This document shows positions 21,414 to 31,511 of a stretch of DNA of 64,000 bases, piece by piece. Source of the stretch: Acorus gramineus (lineage: Eukaryota > Streptophyta > Magnoliopsida > Acorales > Acoraceae); NCBI GenBank assembly GCA_030737835.1, contig JAUJYN010000022.1:1828712-1892711 (forward strand), given 5' to 3'. Position 1 is the stretch's first letter; each line of letters starts with the position of its first letter. Below the pieces are notes generated by a model, which saw only the letters and a list, made by a program, of their open reading frames with translations, had not been told where the DNA came from and made no database searches. A program made the position numbers and the translations under genes.

Positions 21414-23232
21414 GTCCCGCGACAGCTCCTCGGGAACCTCCTCCTCAGCATAGGGCCTCTAGGTCATCTACAAAGGATACCAAGGAATAAAGAAGAGAGC
21501 TCGGACAAAATAAAATCAAATACAAGCTAGAAATCCAGAAGATATATACCTCTTCTTCCTTCAAGGCACGAAACGCCTGCCAAAACTAAGCGAAGCGATG
21601 TAGGCGGGAAGCCTATGGAGGCGCCCATCTCATGGCCCAAGGGAGGGCGCAGTCGAAGACCAGCTGGGTCGGATGAGCAATGGCGAAGTGCTCATACCCG
21701 AAAATCTGCAGAAAGAAAGTCAAAACCAAAGTCAGGTGAAGTTAATGAACTTAAATCAAATCATTTCTATCTTCACTAAACTATACCTGTAGAAATGCCG
21801 CAAAACCACCCTGGTTCTTGCCCCTGGCCCTCTTCACCTTCTTCGATAACTCCACGAAGAGATGAGCTAGCATGGCCGCTCCCCAGGCAAAGCGTCCCAT
21901 GGCCTCTAGGTCCCTCATCAGCAGCAGAGAGTGGGAGAAGACCTTGTCGGAGGCCATCGAGAAGAGGACCCGGCCGAAGAAATAGAGGAAGAACGCCCTC
22001 AACTCCCTCTGAGCCCTCTATGGGCATGCAGCGGCTTCCCTGGCCTTGATCATTAGCCTCCTCCTCTCGAAACTAACTGCGGCCTCACCCTTCTGACAGC
22101 GCGTGAATGAGTCGAGGTCGTACTCCCTCAAAAGCTGTCCAAGAGGGATCCAGTTCAACATCCTCTCCTGCTCCACGTACTCCCAATCCCCAATCAACTC
22201 TCGAAAGAGCGACTTGTAGTCTGGACTGGTAGCCCCTATCATCGCCTCTCCCAAGGCTGGGAGGCCTGTGATCCGCTCCACATCCTTGAGCGTCGGCATC
22301 ACCGCACCAGTGGGGAGGATGAAGGCGCAGCTCTCCGGATCCCATCTCTCTGCCAACGCCTCCATAAAAGGACGATGGACGTGGAAGAGCTCCATCAAAA
22401 AGAAGGAACGGAAGCCCGCTCCATCCACCAAGTTCCTCTCCCCCTGCCCCAAGGCAGAATACCATCTCTTCGTCCCGTGCCACAAGGATCGAATGCGATT
22501 CGGCCGCTGAAACAACAGAAGAAGGGGGGTTAGTCCAAAATGAAAGACGTCCGCAAGGTGAGAATCCTAAACGAAATTTTCATTCTAAACCATGCTTAGA
22601 GAAATAAATATACATATGCAAGCATGAAATATTCAAAACATAGATACACCTCTTTTTACCCCATAAACACTCCCACCGTGGTCTATCTCTAAAGAAAAAA
22701 ATCGAAAAAAGTTCACCATGCTTAAAACTACATAAACACACTTTCTTCTTGTCATGTAAAGCATGCTTATAACACTCCCACCATAATCATGAACACATGC
22801 TTACATACCATTTTATCACTATCACTTCTAAAGACATACTTATTTAAAGAAATAACAAAATTATTATTCCCTTTTACCATCTCTTATATCAAAACCAAAC
22901 ACCCTATTTCTATAAATGAAGCATCATATAAAGCCATAAAGAAAAGCATGCTTATGAAATCCCATTGTGATCATTTTTTCATACACAAACAAGCATGCCT
23001 ATTAAAAGGACGCATATATATACTTCTTACACATTTCATGCCACCGAAACATATATATACATATATCTAGAATAAATAGACAACAAATAGAGGCATACCA
23101 TGGCTCGTGTAGCCCCGGAAGCCTCCGCCTTGGCCTCATCGGGATCGCCCATCCTGTCGTCGTCTCCCTCCTCATCATCCCCCTCCTCCTCAGCCATGGC
23201 CTCCTCGGCCTCAATCCCCGCACCGGCCCCTG
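21414..23232 (-). pseudogene. Antisense PMD gene of Tat-2, exons 2-4 and end of exon 1
   Basis: Exon 2 (PMD) is 22,506-21,787, exactly 720 nt as in Tat-1, with acceptor GTTTCAG and donor GTATAG. Exon 3 is 21,705-21,550, exactly 156 nt as in Tat-1. Exon 4 begins at 21,467 and is cut at 21,414. The 3' end of exon 1 is 23,232-23,099, with donor GTATGC. The PMD block reads FILPTGAVMPTLKDVERITG. A TAG at about 22,018 breaks exon 2. Conservation of exon lengths and splice sites between two diverged copies supports a genuine spliced gene. The remaining exon 1 lies at 34,688-35,262, beyond the inserted Tekay-2. Confidence 0.72.
23228..23232. repeat. Target-site duplication of Tekay-2, left copy (CCCTG)
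   Basis: CCCTG immediately precedes the LTR start TGTTATATATG at 23,233. It is repeated at 34,688-34,692 immediately after the 3' LTR end TGACA. CCCTG also precedes the second LTR at 31,507-31,511, which is anomalous. Confidence 0.9.
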
Positions 23233-24327
23233 TGTTATATATGTGTCACTTTTTGCCTGCTGGTAACCATTGGAGCATTTTGGCAGTTTTTGAGTTTTTT
23301 TTTTCATTTTTTGATTGGAACCGCAAAATTTTGGACTGTTAGCTATCGTCCTCTGTTTGAAGACTCCGATTGAAAATCTAACTGCATATTATGTGTCCTG
23401 GTGCCATTTCAAGCCACTCACAAAAATTTCATCGAATTCTGGTACGTTTCAGAATTTCACAGTTCCGGGGCGTATCCGGGTTTTGACCGAGCGAGAAGTC
23501 ATTGGGAGAGTTGACTCGGTCAAAGTGGGCCCATGACTTGGTCAACCCTTTTTGACTTTTTGTGTGGTTGGGTTGACCCAAGTCAAATCCCACTTAAAAC
23601 CCACTTAACCTAATTAATCAAGCTTTAACCCTAATTAAGTTGAGTTGACTATTTAAGTGAGTAGCAAAAGTTGCCATGCACTATTCATCTTCTTCCCCAA
23701 CTCATTTTCTCTCTCCCCCTCTCTCCTTTTCTTGGTTTTGAGCCACCTAGAGTTCTTGAAACTCAAAACTCAAAACATAGAAAGGTTAGATCCGGTCCCG
23801 ATCTATCCCCCAGTGTTCTTGGATTCGAGTTCCGACAAGTTTGCCCCCCTCTAACCCCTTCTATTCTCCCCTGTTTTCAGCCCCTTTTGAGGTAGGAAGA
23901 GGTCTTGGTGGTGGAGATCCTTGGGGAGGCGTTTCGGTGGTGCGCGCGGGCTGTTGCGTTGGTGGTGCGCGCAGAGTGCGCGCGGGCCGAGGCACTGGGC
24001 GCGGGGCGTGCGGTGTGCGCGCGGGCTGCTGCGCTGGGGTGCAGCGAGCGCGCGGTGCACCCGGGGAGCTCGGTGGCGTGTCCTGGCGTGCGGGCAGGGG
24101 CTCGGCAGGGCGCCTGGGTGCGCGGGCTGGGGCGCGGCGGTGCATGCCGGGGCGGGTGGCCGTGCGGGTGGTTGCCTGGGGGTGCGGGAGTGAGTCGGGG
24201 TGCTCGGGCTAGTGTGCGTACGGGCCGTATGTACGTTTGCCCGAGTGTTGGGTATTTTTAGAGTATTTTTGTGTATTTTTGTGGTATTTGTGGATTTTAC
24301 TCACCAAGTTGATACCCTGTCTTGCAG

Positions 24328-25510
24328 ATCTTGACGGACGGTCGCGCGATGACCCGATTACCGGTGAGTGGGACAATCCAACCCAGTAGGGAGGTGCTAT
24401 ATGCACTTGGGCATATACCGTCCTCCCCTGGGGCACCATAGATTAATATTAACCTGTTTAATATGTAATCCATGCAAGCATGATTGATATGTAGTATGCA
24501 TGCTACCCTAGACTGAGTATGTTAGGGACTTGCACCCTTAGGTTGTGTAAGAGCCATGCATCTTGTCACCTTGTTATCATGCTAGGAAAGCCTCGGCCTT
24601 TGTATGCGTCCTATTAGTTTAATTTGTTAAATTAAATGCAACTTGTAATATTATAGCATGCCTTAGGGAATATTAAGGGGCCTTGCGAGGTCAACATTGA
24701 GACCCGGGCTAGGGTGCTCCGTGTTCCTTGTTTGGTTGTCGGGATGTCCTATATCGGGACCTCATGGTGCCCTCCCAAGGTTTCTTTTCCCGTCTATATT
24801 AATGCATGTTCCCCGCATCTTGGTTATGCGCCCTGGAGGAATTCTGATGAATTCAAGACACTAGAGTTGTAGAGATGTGTAGTCAGCGGATCCGAGTGGA
24901 TCATATGCGTGTGGGTAGGCTGTTTCTCTTCCCTTCATTGGATCCGTGTAGGGACTCCTCAGCGTTAGACAGGCTATCCTGACAGAGGGCTCCCATCAGT
25001 AGGCACCTCCTGATCTTGGACTTGGACTGTGCTGAATGTGGGAGTAGACCAGGCAAGCTACGGTGTGGAGGAGAGGCTATCGGTGGACCAAGGGTGATTA
25101 ACAGCCTAGTCAGTCCCAATATCCTATGTCACCTGTTGAGGGGTGAGGGTGAGGGTGTATGGATGTGTATGGATGTGTATGGATGATTATCAGTCCCAAT
25201 ATCCTATGTCACCTATTGAGGGGTGAGGGTGAGGGTGTATGGATGTGTATGGATGATTATAAGTCCCAATATCCTATGTCACCTATTGAGGGGTGAGGGT
25301 GAGGGTGTGGTGGTTCGGCGATGTACGAACTACTGGATTTATGTTGTATGCCACTTTGAGGCTAGTTGCTGATTATTTGTGGTTAATATAAACTGTGATG
25401 CATGGGTTGTGCTGTTCACTGAGCGTGTGGCTCACCCCTCGCATAATATTTTTCCAGTGATTACTGAGGAGGACTTGAAGGAGGAGCTCCCTGAGCGACT
25501 GCACCAGTAG
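24328..25510 (+). other. Candidate LTR mini-ORF, exons 2 and 3 (Tekay-2 left LTR)
   Basis: Exon 2 is 24,328-24,363 (36 nt) between CCTGTCTTGCAG and GTGAGTGGG. Exon 3 starts at 25,458 after ATTTTTCCAG and ends at TAG 25,508-25,510. The joined frame reads LDGRSRDDPITV then ITEEDLKEELPERLHQ. The upstream exon and donor were removed by the ~550-bp deletion. Confidence 0.5.
25111..25312 (+). repeat. Tandem repeat in LTR, 70-80 bp unit, three copies
   Basis: Copies starting at 25,113, 25,193 and 25,263 contain GTCCCAATATCCTATGTCACC followed by GGGGTGAGGGTGAGGGTG. A 10-bp GGATGTGTAT unit varies in number. The array is duplicated almost exactly in the right LTR (about 33,935-34,135), and related arrays lie at 56,575-56,815 and 62,725-62,965. 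Confidence 0.85.
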
Positions 25511-25864
25511 CGGAGTAGCGCTACATCCCGCGAGTTTTTGAGGCCATCAGCATCCTTCCTTTTTATTGTATGTATATATATTTCTGTGCTTGGGCACCCA
25601 GTTTGGATTATATTTGGATGTATGTGTGTATATTGGCTCTCACAGGACATTTGATTTGTATCGAGTCTGTAGTATGTTTTTGGATTACAGACTCAGTCTT
25701 TTAGCTTCGCTATCTGTGTATATATCATGTCAGCCTTGCTTTCATCTGTGTTATTGTCATTTTAGTTGTTGTTTAGAGTGATTTATTGATCTCCTGTTAG
25801 TTGCTGATATCATATATACACTTGCCGCGACCCGGGGACGGCCGCCCTGGGGCGTGACAAAAGT

Positions 25865-25877
25865 TGGTATCAGAGCC
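25865..25877 (+). promoter_or_regulatory. Primer binding site, tRNA-Met type (Tekay-2)
   Basis: TGGTATCAGAGCC lies 5 nt after the left LTR end (25,859). It is the standard initiator tRNA-Met complement and matches the Tekay-1 site. Confidence 0.92.
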
Positions 25878-25977
25878 TGGTCCTGTCAGAGCCAATTGTC
25901 TTCTTTCGTAGAGATGAGTCCTAGGATTTCTATATGAGTATTATGATCCTAGTGTCTGGTTTTCTTAGGTTGCTGAT

Positions 25978-28490
25978 ATGGCTCCTCGTGGAGGACGGCG
26001 CGGACGAGGTCCCTCTCGACCTTTGGAGGTTTCCGAACCTGCCAGAGGCGAGGATGCTATTGGAGAGTCCTCAGCCGTGAGGCCAGGATCGGCAGAGGAG
26101 CCTCCTGCCTGGGAGCGCGCGTTTGCGCGGTTAGCAGATTTGGTGGAGACGCAGACCAGGGCATTGGAGGCCCAGACGAGGATGTTGGCAGAGCAGGCAC
26201 GGGATATTCAGGAGCTGCGGGCGGCCCGCGAGGCAGTTCCGCAGGTTCCTCTGGTGGCAGATCCACCTGTGGTACCCGATGTACCCCCAGTCCCTGTGGT
26301 TGTTCCGGCGGCGAGAGTTCAGGATCGCCAGGAGAGGGAGGTGGAGCTGGAGGCGGCAGCGAGGGTGCACCAGAGTGGTCTTAGCGCCTTTCTGAAGCTC
26401 CATCCTCCCGAGTTTCATGGTCAGACGGCTGATCCCCTTGCCCCAGAGCGATGGTTGATGGAGGTGGATGCGATCTTCTCGACCATGCATTGCACGGATC
26501 GCCAGCGAGTCTCCCTGACCACTTTTATGCTGAAGGGTAGCGCCGCCGACTGGTGGGCTACTAGATCAGTGGACATCCCGGAGGGAGTGGAGCAGCTTAC
26601 ATGGGCGGAGTTCCGGAGGTATTTCTTGGAGGAGTACTTCCCGTTCTCGAGGCAGATCGTGATGCGGGAGTTTGAGCAGCTGACGCAGGGCTCTATGTCC
26701 GTCGCTGACTACTCCACGCGCTTCACGAGGCTATCCAGATTTGCTCCAGCCTTGGTGATGGACGAGGAGACGAGGTGCCGTCGATTCGAGCTTGGCCTCA
26801 GCAGCGCCATTCGGGTGCATGTTACCTCCCAGGCATTCACGAGGTACTCCGACTTGGTGTCTCGAGCGAAGACAGTCGAGCGAGACCTCGGGATCCTCGT
26901 GACGGTTCCGACCCCTTCGGCAGATCAGAGGCCACCCAGGAGCCAGGACCAGGGACAGCGCAGGAAGAAGAGGGCCCGCTTCGATCGGTCAGCGGCTGCC
27001 CCTCCTCCAGCAGATGTGGTGCCAGCGCGAGGTCCAGCACCCATCGCAGCAGTGCCGGTCCAGGCGAGGCGACCAGAGTTGCGGCGCTGTTATCACTGTC
27101 AGCGCATCGGGCATATCTTGTATAATTGCCCTGATGCTGGCCGACCCAGAGTGATGCCTCCGCAGCAGCAGCCGTTTCAGCAGCCATTCCAGCAGCAGCA
27201 GCCTCAGCGCCAGCCGCAGCAGCAGCCTCAGCGTCAGCAGCAGCCACGGGGTGGCCATGTTGACCAGAGGAGGCAGCCAGCGCAGCCGGCGAGGCGTGCC
27301 CCTGCTCCTCAGCCGCAGTTCGTGCAGGGCCGAGTGGCAGCGCTTTCGGCAGAGGAGGCTCAGGCATCAGGCAGCGTGGTCAGAGGTATTGTTCAGATCT
27401 CCCAGCTCCCTGCATATGTGTTGTTTGATTCCGGAGCCACACACTCGTTCGTGTCTCCCGCTTTTGCGAGACGGACGGGCGTGGCGTCCGCTCCTTTAGA
27501 TGCTATCTTGGAGATATCATTGCCCGTGGGAGACCGTATTCTCCTCAGTTCAGTGTACCGAGGGTGTACGGTAGAGGTTGCGGAGCATGAGTTTCCAGTG
27601 GAGTTGGTGGAGCTCGCGATGACGGACTTTGATGCCATCCTGGGAATGGATTGGCTTGCAGCTAGTCACGCCAGCATCGACTGTTTTGCCAAGTCGGTGT
27701 CTTTCCACCTTCCGGGTCGGAGGTCCTTCCAGTTCGTGGGCGATCGTGACGTAGCCCCTTTGGGGTTCGTGTCGTCCATGCAGGCGTGGAGACTCCTTCA
27801 GGGAGGATGTGAGGGCTTTCTAGCGTACATTGCTCAGGAGGATGCACCGCTGCAGGCAGATATCAGTCAGACTCCGGTCGTGGCAGAGTATCCCAAGGTT
27901 TTCCCTGATGATCTTCCAGGATTACCGCCGGATCGCGCGATCGAGTTTGAGATCAATCTGGTTCCGGGGACCGAGCCGGTTTCGAGGGCTCCGTACCGGA
28001 TGGCCCCTGCAGAGCTGAGGGTGCTCAAGGAGCAGTTGGAGGAGTTGCTGGAGAAGGGCTTCGCACGTCCGAGTGTTTCTCCGTGGGGAGCCCCTGTCCT
28101 GTTCGTCCGGAAGGACGGTTCGCTGCGGCTGTGTATTGATTACAGGCAGCTGAATAAACGGACAGTGAAGAACAAGTACCCGTTGCCGCGGATCGACGAT
28201 CTGTTTGACCAGCTCCAGGGAGCGCGTGTCTTTTCCAAGATCGATCTCCGCTCGGGGTACTATCAGCTGAAGATCCGGGAGTCAGACATTCCGAAGACGG
28301 CCTTTCGCACCCGGTATGGGCACTACGAGTTCAGAGTACTGCCATTCGGGTTGACGAATAAGCCGGCGGCCTTCATGGATCTGATGAACCGGGTATTTCG
28401 GCCCTTCCTCGACTCCTTTGTGGTAGTATTCATCGATGACATATTGGTGTACTCGAGGAGTCTTGAGGAGCACGCTCACCATCTCTCCGC
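25978..28490 (+). pseudogene. Tekay-2 gag, protease and RT palm
   Basis: A single frame of more than 830 codons begins at ATG 25,978. Visible in order are: a basic Gly/Arg N-terminus; a coiled-coil-like stretch (residues ~55-85); the gag core (~155-300); a CCHC zinc knuckle [14 protein letters not shown] (~370); a Gln/Pro-rich linker; the protease active site [11 protein letters not shown] (~480) with DAILGMDWL (~550); and RT with [31 protein letters not shown] and FIDDIL (~820). Just after the catalytic box a 2-bp insertion near 28,485 shifts the frame. Gag and Pol are in one frame, as is usual in Tekay-type elements. This is the best preserved coding block in the window. Confidence 0.92.
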
Positions 28491-29300
28491 ACTGTCTTGG
28501 AGACTTTGGCCAGACATCAGTTGTTCGCCAAGTTCAGCAAGTGCGAGTTCTGGTTGGAGCGTATGGCCTTTCTGGGCCATGTGATTTCCGGTGAGGGCAT
28601 ATCTGTGGACCCGGAGAAGACGCTCGCCGTGTCGAATTGGCGTCGACCGTCGAACCCCACAGAGATTCGGAGCTTCTTGGGCTTGGCGGGTTATTACAGG
28701 AGGTTTGTCGAGGGTTTCTCGAAGATAGCCGTTCCTCTTACCCGCCTCACTCGGAAGGATGTTCGGTTCGAGTGGTCCCCTGCTTGCGAGGAGAGCTTCC
28801 AGGAGCTGAAGCGAAGGCTCACCTCAGCGCCAGTTCTTACCCTTCCATCTGGGAGTGGTGGGTTCACAGTTTACACAGATGCATCGCAGTTGGGTGTGGG
28901 TTGCGTCCTGATGCAGCACGGTAAGGTTGTGGCTTACGCGTCTCGTCAGTTGAAGCCCCATGAGCAGAATTACCCCACCCACGACCTAAGTTGGCAGCGA
29001 TCATCTTTGCGCTGAAGATGTGGAGGCATTACCTCTATGGAGAGGAGTTCGAGCTCTTTACTGATCATAAGAGCTTGACATATCTGCAGTCCCAGCCGGA
29101 GCTCAACATGCGTCAGAGACGTTGGGTTGAGTTCCTGACGGACTACGATTGTGACATCGCTTACCATCCGGGTAAGGCGAATGTCGTGGCAGATGCGCTC
29201 AGTAGGCAGCCCTTGGGCATGGCCGCCCATATGGCTGTCCGTCGTTGGAGGCTTCTGGAGGAGGCCGCTTGCTGGATCAGTGTTCGAGAGACTCCTGCGG
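28491..29300 (+). pseudogene. Tekay-2 RT thumb and RNase H
   Basis: After the frameshift the RT continues ([39 protein letters not shown]) into RNase H with an intact first Asp ([14 protein letters not shown]). A 1-bp deletion near 28,987 breaks the frame again, and RNase H resumes with [17 protein letters not shown] and ends NVVADALSR. Comparison with Tekay-1 locates both indels. The domain content is complete but cannot be translated as one protein. Confidence 0.88.
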
Positions 29301-30574
29301 GTGGCTTTTTGGCCAGGCTAGTGGTGCAGCCAGTCCTTCTCGACGATATCCGCACGGCTCAGGCTCAGGATCCGCATTTTATAGTCCTCTCTGAAGGACT
29401 ACCAGATTCGCGCGGACGGGATCCTGCGATTCAGAGGCCGAGTGTGCATTCCCGACGACGCAGAGCTGAAGCGGAAGATTCTGGACGAGGCCCATCGTTC
29501 GAGGTACACAGTGCATCCTGGTGGCACGAAGATGTACAGGGGCCTTCGTCGTGGCTACTGGTGTTGCGGGATGAAGACGGATATCGCCCGTTTCGTTGCC
29601 CGATGCCTAGTATGCCAGCAGGTGAAGTCGGAGCATCAGCGCCCTGCGGGGAAGCTGCAGTCCATTGAGATCCCTCAGTGGAAGTGGGAGCAGATCACCA
29701 TGGACTTCGTCTCGGGTTTGCCGAGGTCACGTTCGGGTCGCGATGCCATCTGGGTGATCGTCGACCGGCTGACGAAGTCTGCTCATTTCCTCCCCATCCG
29801 ACTCACCGATTCTCTGGACACCCTGGCGCAGTTATTTGTCTCCGAGATTGTCCGTCTCCATGGCACTCCAGTCAGCATCATTTCCGATCGAGACGCGCGT
29901 TTTACTTCGAGGTTCTGGCGTAGCCTCCAGCACGCCCTTGGTACGAACCTCCATTTCAGTACAGCGTTTCATCCGCAGACGGACGGCCAGTCGGAGAGGA
30001 CGATCCAGACTCTTGAGGACATGCTGCGGGCCTGTGTTCTCGATTTTGGGGGCAGTTGGGAGAGGCACCTTCCGTTGGTGGAGTTTGCCTACAACAACAG
30101 CTACCACTCGAGCATCCGGATGGCTCCTTACGAGGCACTCTATGGCCGCAGCTGCAGGTCCCCCCTGTGTTGGGACGAGGTCGGAGAGCGCCAGTTGGAG
30201 GGACCAGAGATCGTTCACCAGACCTCAGAGATGGTGAAGACGATTCGCGAGCGTATCCGAGTCGCTCAGAGTCGTCAGAAGTGCTACGCCGACCGTCGTC
30301 GCCGTGAGCTCACCTTCGAGGTTGGTGACCATGTGTTCTTGAAGGTGTCCCCGATGAAGGGCATCTTCCGATTTGGTGTGCGGGGCAAGCTGAGTCCGCG
30401 TTTCATTGGGCCGTTCCTCATCCTCGAGCGAGTTGGAGAGGTGGCCTATCGCATAGCTCTGCCCCACAGTTGGCTCAGGCCATGACGTCTTCCATGTCTC
30501 GCAGCTGAGGCGCTATGTCCACGATCCTGCTCACGTCATCCCGTTCGAACCGCTCGTCTTCGAGCTCACGTCAT
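29301..30574 (+). pseudogene. Tekay-2 integrase, frameshifted and 3'-truncated
   Basis: A deletion of about 23 bp near 29,396 (relative to Tekay-1) precedes the integrase. The frame from 29,442 shows the H-H-C-C zinc domain ([19 protein letters not shown]), then Asp in TMDFVSG, Asp in SDRDARF and Glu in GQSERTIQ, all intact, followed by the C-terminal GDHVFLKVSP region. Single-base losses near 30,464 and 30,480 terminate the frame at 30,485. Recognisable sequence continues to about 30,574, where it jumps to Tat antisense-gene DNA. The chromodomain is therefore absent. Confidence 0.9.
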
Positions 30575-31511
30575 CACTGCACCAGTGGGGAGGATGAAGG
30601 CGCAGCTCTCCGGATCCCATCTCTCTGCCAACGCCTCCAGATAAGGACGATGGATGTGGAAGGGCTCGATCAAGAAAAAGGAACAGAAGCCCTCTCCGTC
30701 CATCAAGTCCCTCACTTCCTGCCCCAAGGAAGAATACCATCTCTTCGTCCCGTGCCACAAGGCTCGAATGCGATTTGGCCGTTGAAACAACAGAAGAAGG
30801 GGGGTTAGTCCAAAATGAAAGATGTCCGCAAGGTGAGAATCCTAAACAAAATTTTCATTCTAAACCATGCTTAGAGAAATAAATATACATATGCAAGCAT
30901 GAAATATTCAAAACATAAATACACCTCTTTTTACCCCATAAACACTCCCACTGTGGTCTATCTCTAAAGAAAAAAATCAAAAAAAGTTCACCATGCTTAA
31001 AACTACGTAAAACACACTTTCTTCTTGACATGTAAAGCATGCTTATAACACTCCCACCATAATCACGAACACATGCTTACATACCATCCTATCACTATCA
31101 CTTCTAAAGACATACTTATTTAAAGAAACAACAAAATTATTATTCCCTTTCACCATCTCTTGTATAAAAACCAAACACCCTATGTCTATAAATAAAGCAT
31201 CATATAAAGCCATAAAAAAAGCATGCTTATGAAATCCCACCGTGATCATTTTTTCATACACAAACAAGCATGCCTATTAAAAGGACGCATATATATATTT
31301 CTTACACATTTCATGCCACCGAAACATATGTATACATATATCTAGAATAAATTGACAAAGGGGAGATAGAGGCATACCATTGCTCATGTAGACCTGGAAG
31401 CCTCCGCCTCGGCCTCATCAGGATCGCCCATCCCATCGTCGTCTCCCTCCTCATCATCCGCCTCCTCCTCATCCATGGCCTCCTCGGCCTCAATCCCCAC
31501 ACCGGCCCCTG
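30575..31511 (-). pseudogene. Third copy of the Tat antisense PMD gene fragment (duplicated flank)
   Basis: This matches 22,303-23,232 (part of exon 2, intron 1, end of exon 1) up to and including CCCTG at the LTR junction. The PMD exon runs from 30,780 downward, and its acceptor AG is changed to AA. Both this copy and the left flank abut an LTR start at the same base, so they descend from one insertion event. In places the copy resembles Tat-1 more than Tat-2 (for example around 30,640-30,670). It is a displaced duplicate with no coding capacity. Confidence 0.82.

Larger units (their letters stand above)
23233..25859 (+). repeat. Tekay-2 left LTR (2,627 bp)
   Basis: It runs from TGTTATATATG to GGGGCGTGACA. 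Relative to the second LTR it lacks about 550 bp (counterpart about 32,218-32,800), including the exon 1 donor and part of the GC-rich block. The first ~700 bp differ from the second LTR by several percent, whereas the last ~1.6 kb are nearly identical. Promoter candidates are weak (CTATTTAAG near 23,649). Confidence 0.88.

Noticed and set aside
25111-25312. CRISPR-like direct repeats
   Set aside because: The units are contiguous tandem copies with internal 10-bp expansions and no unique spacers, in a plant LTR.
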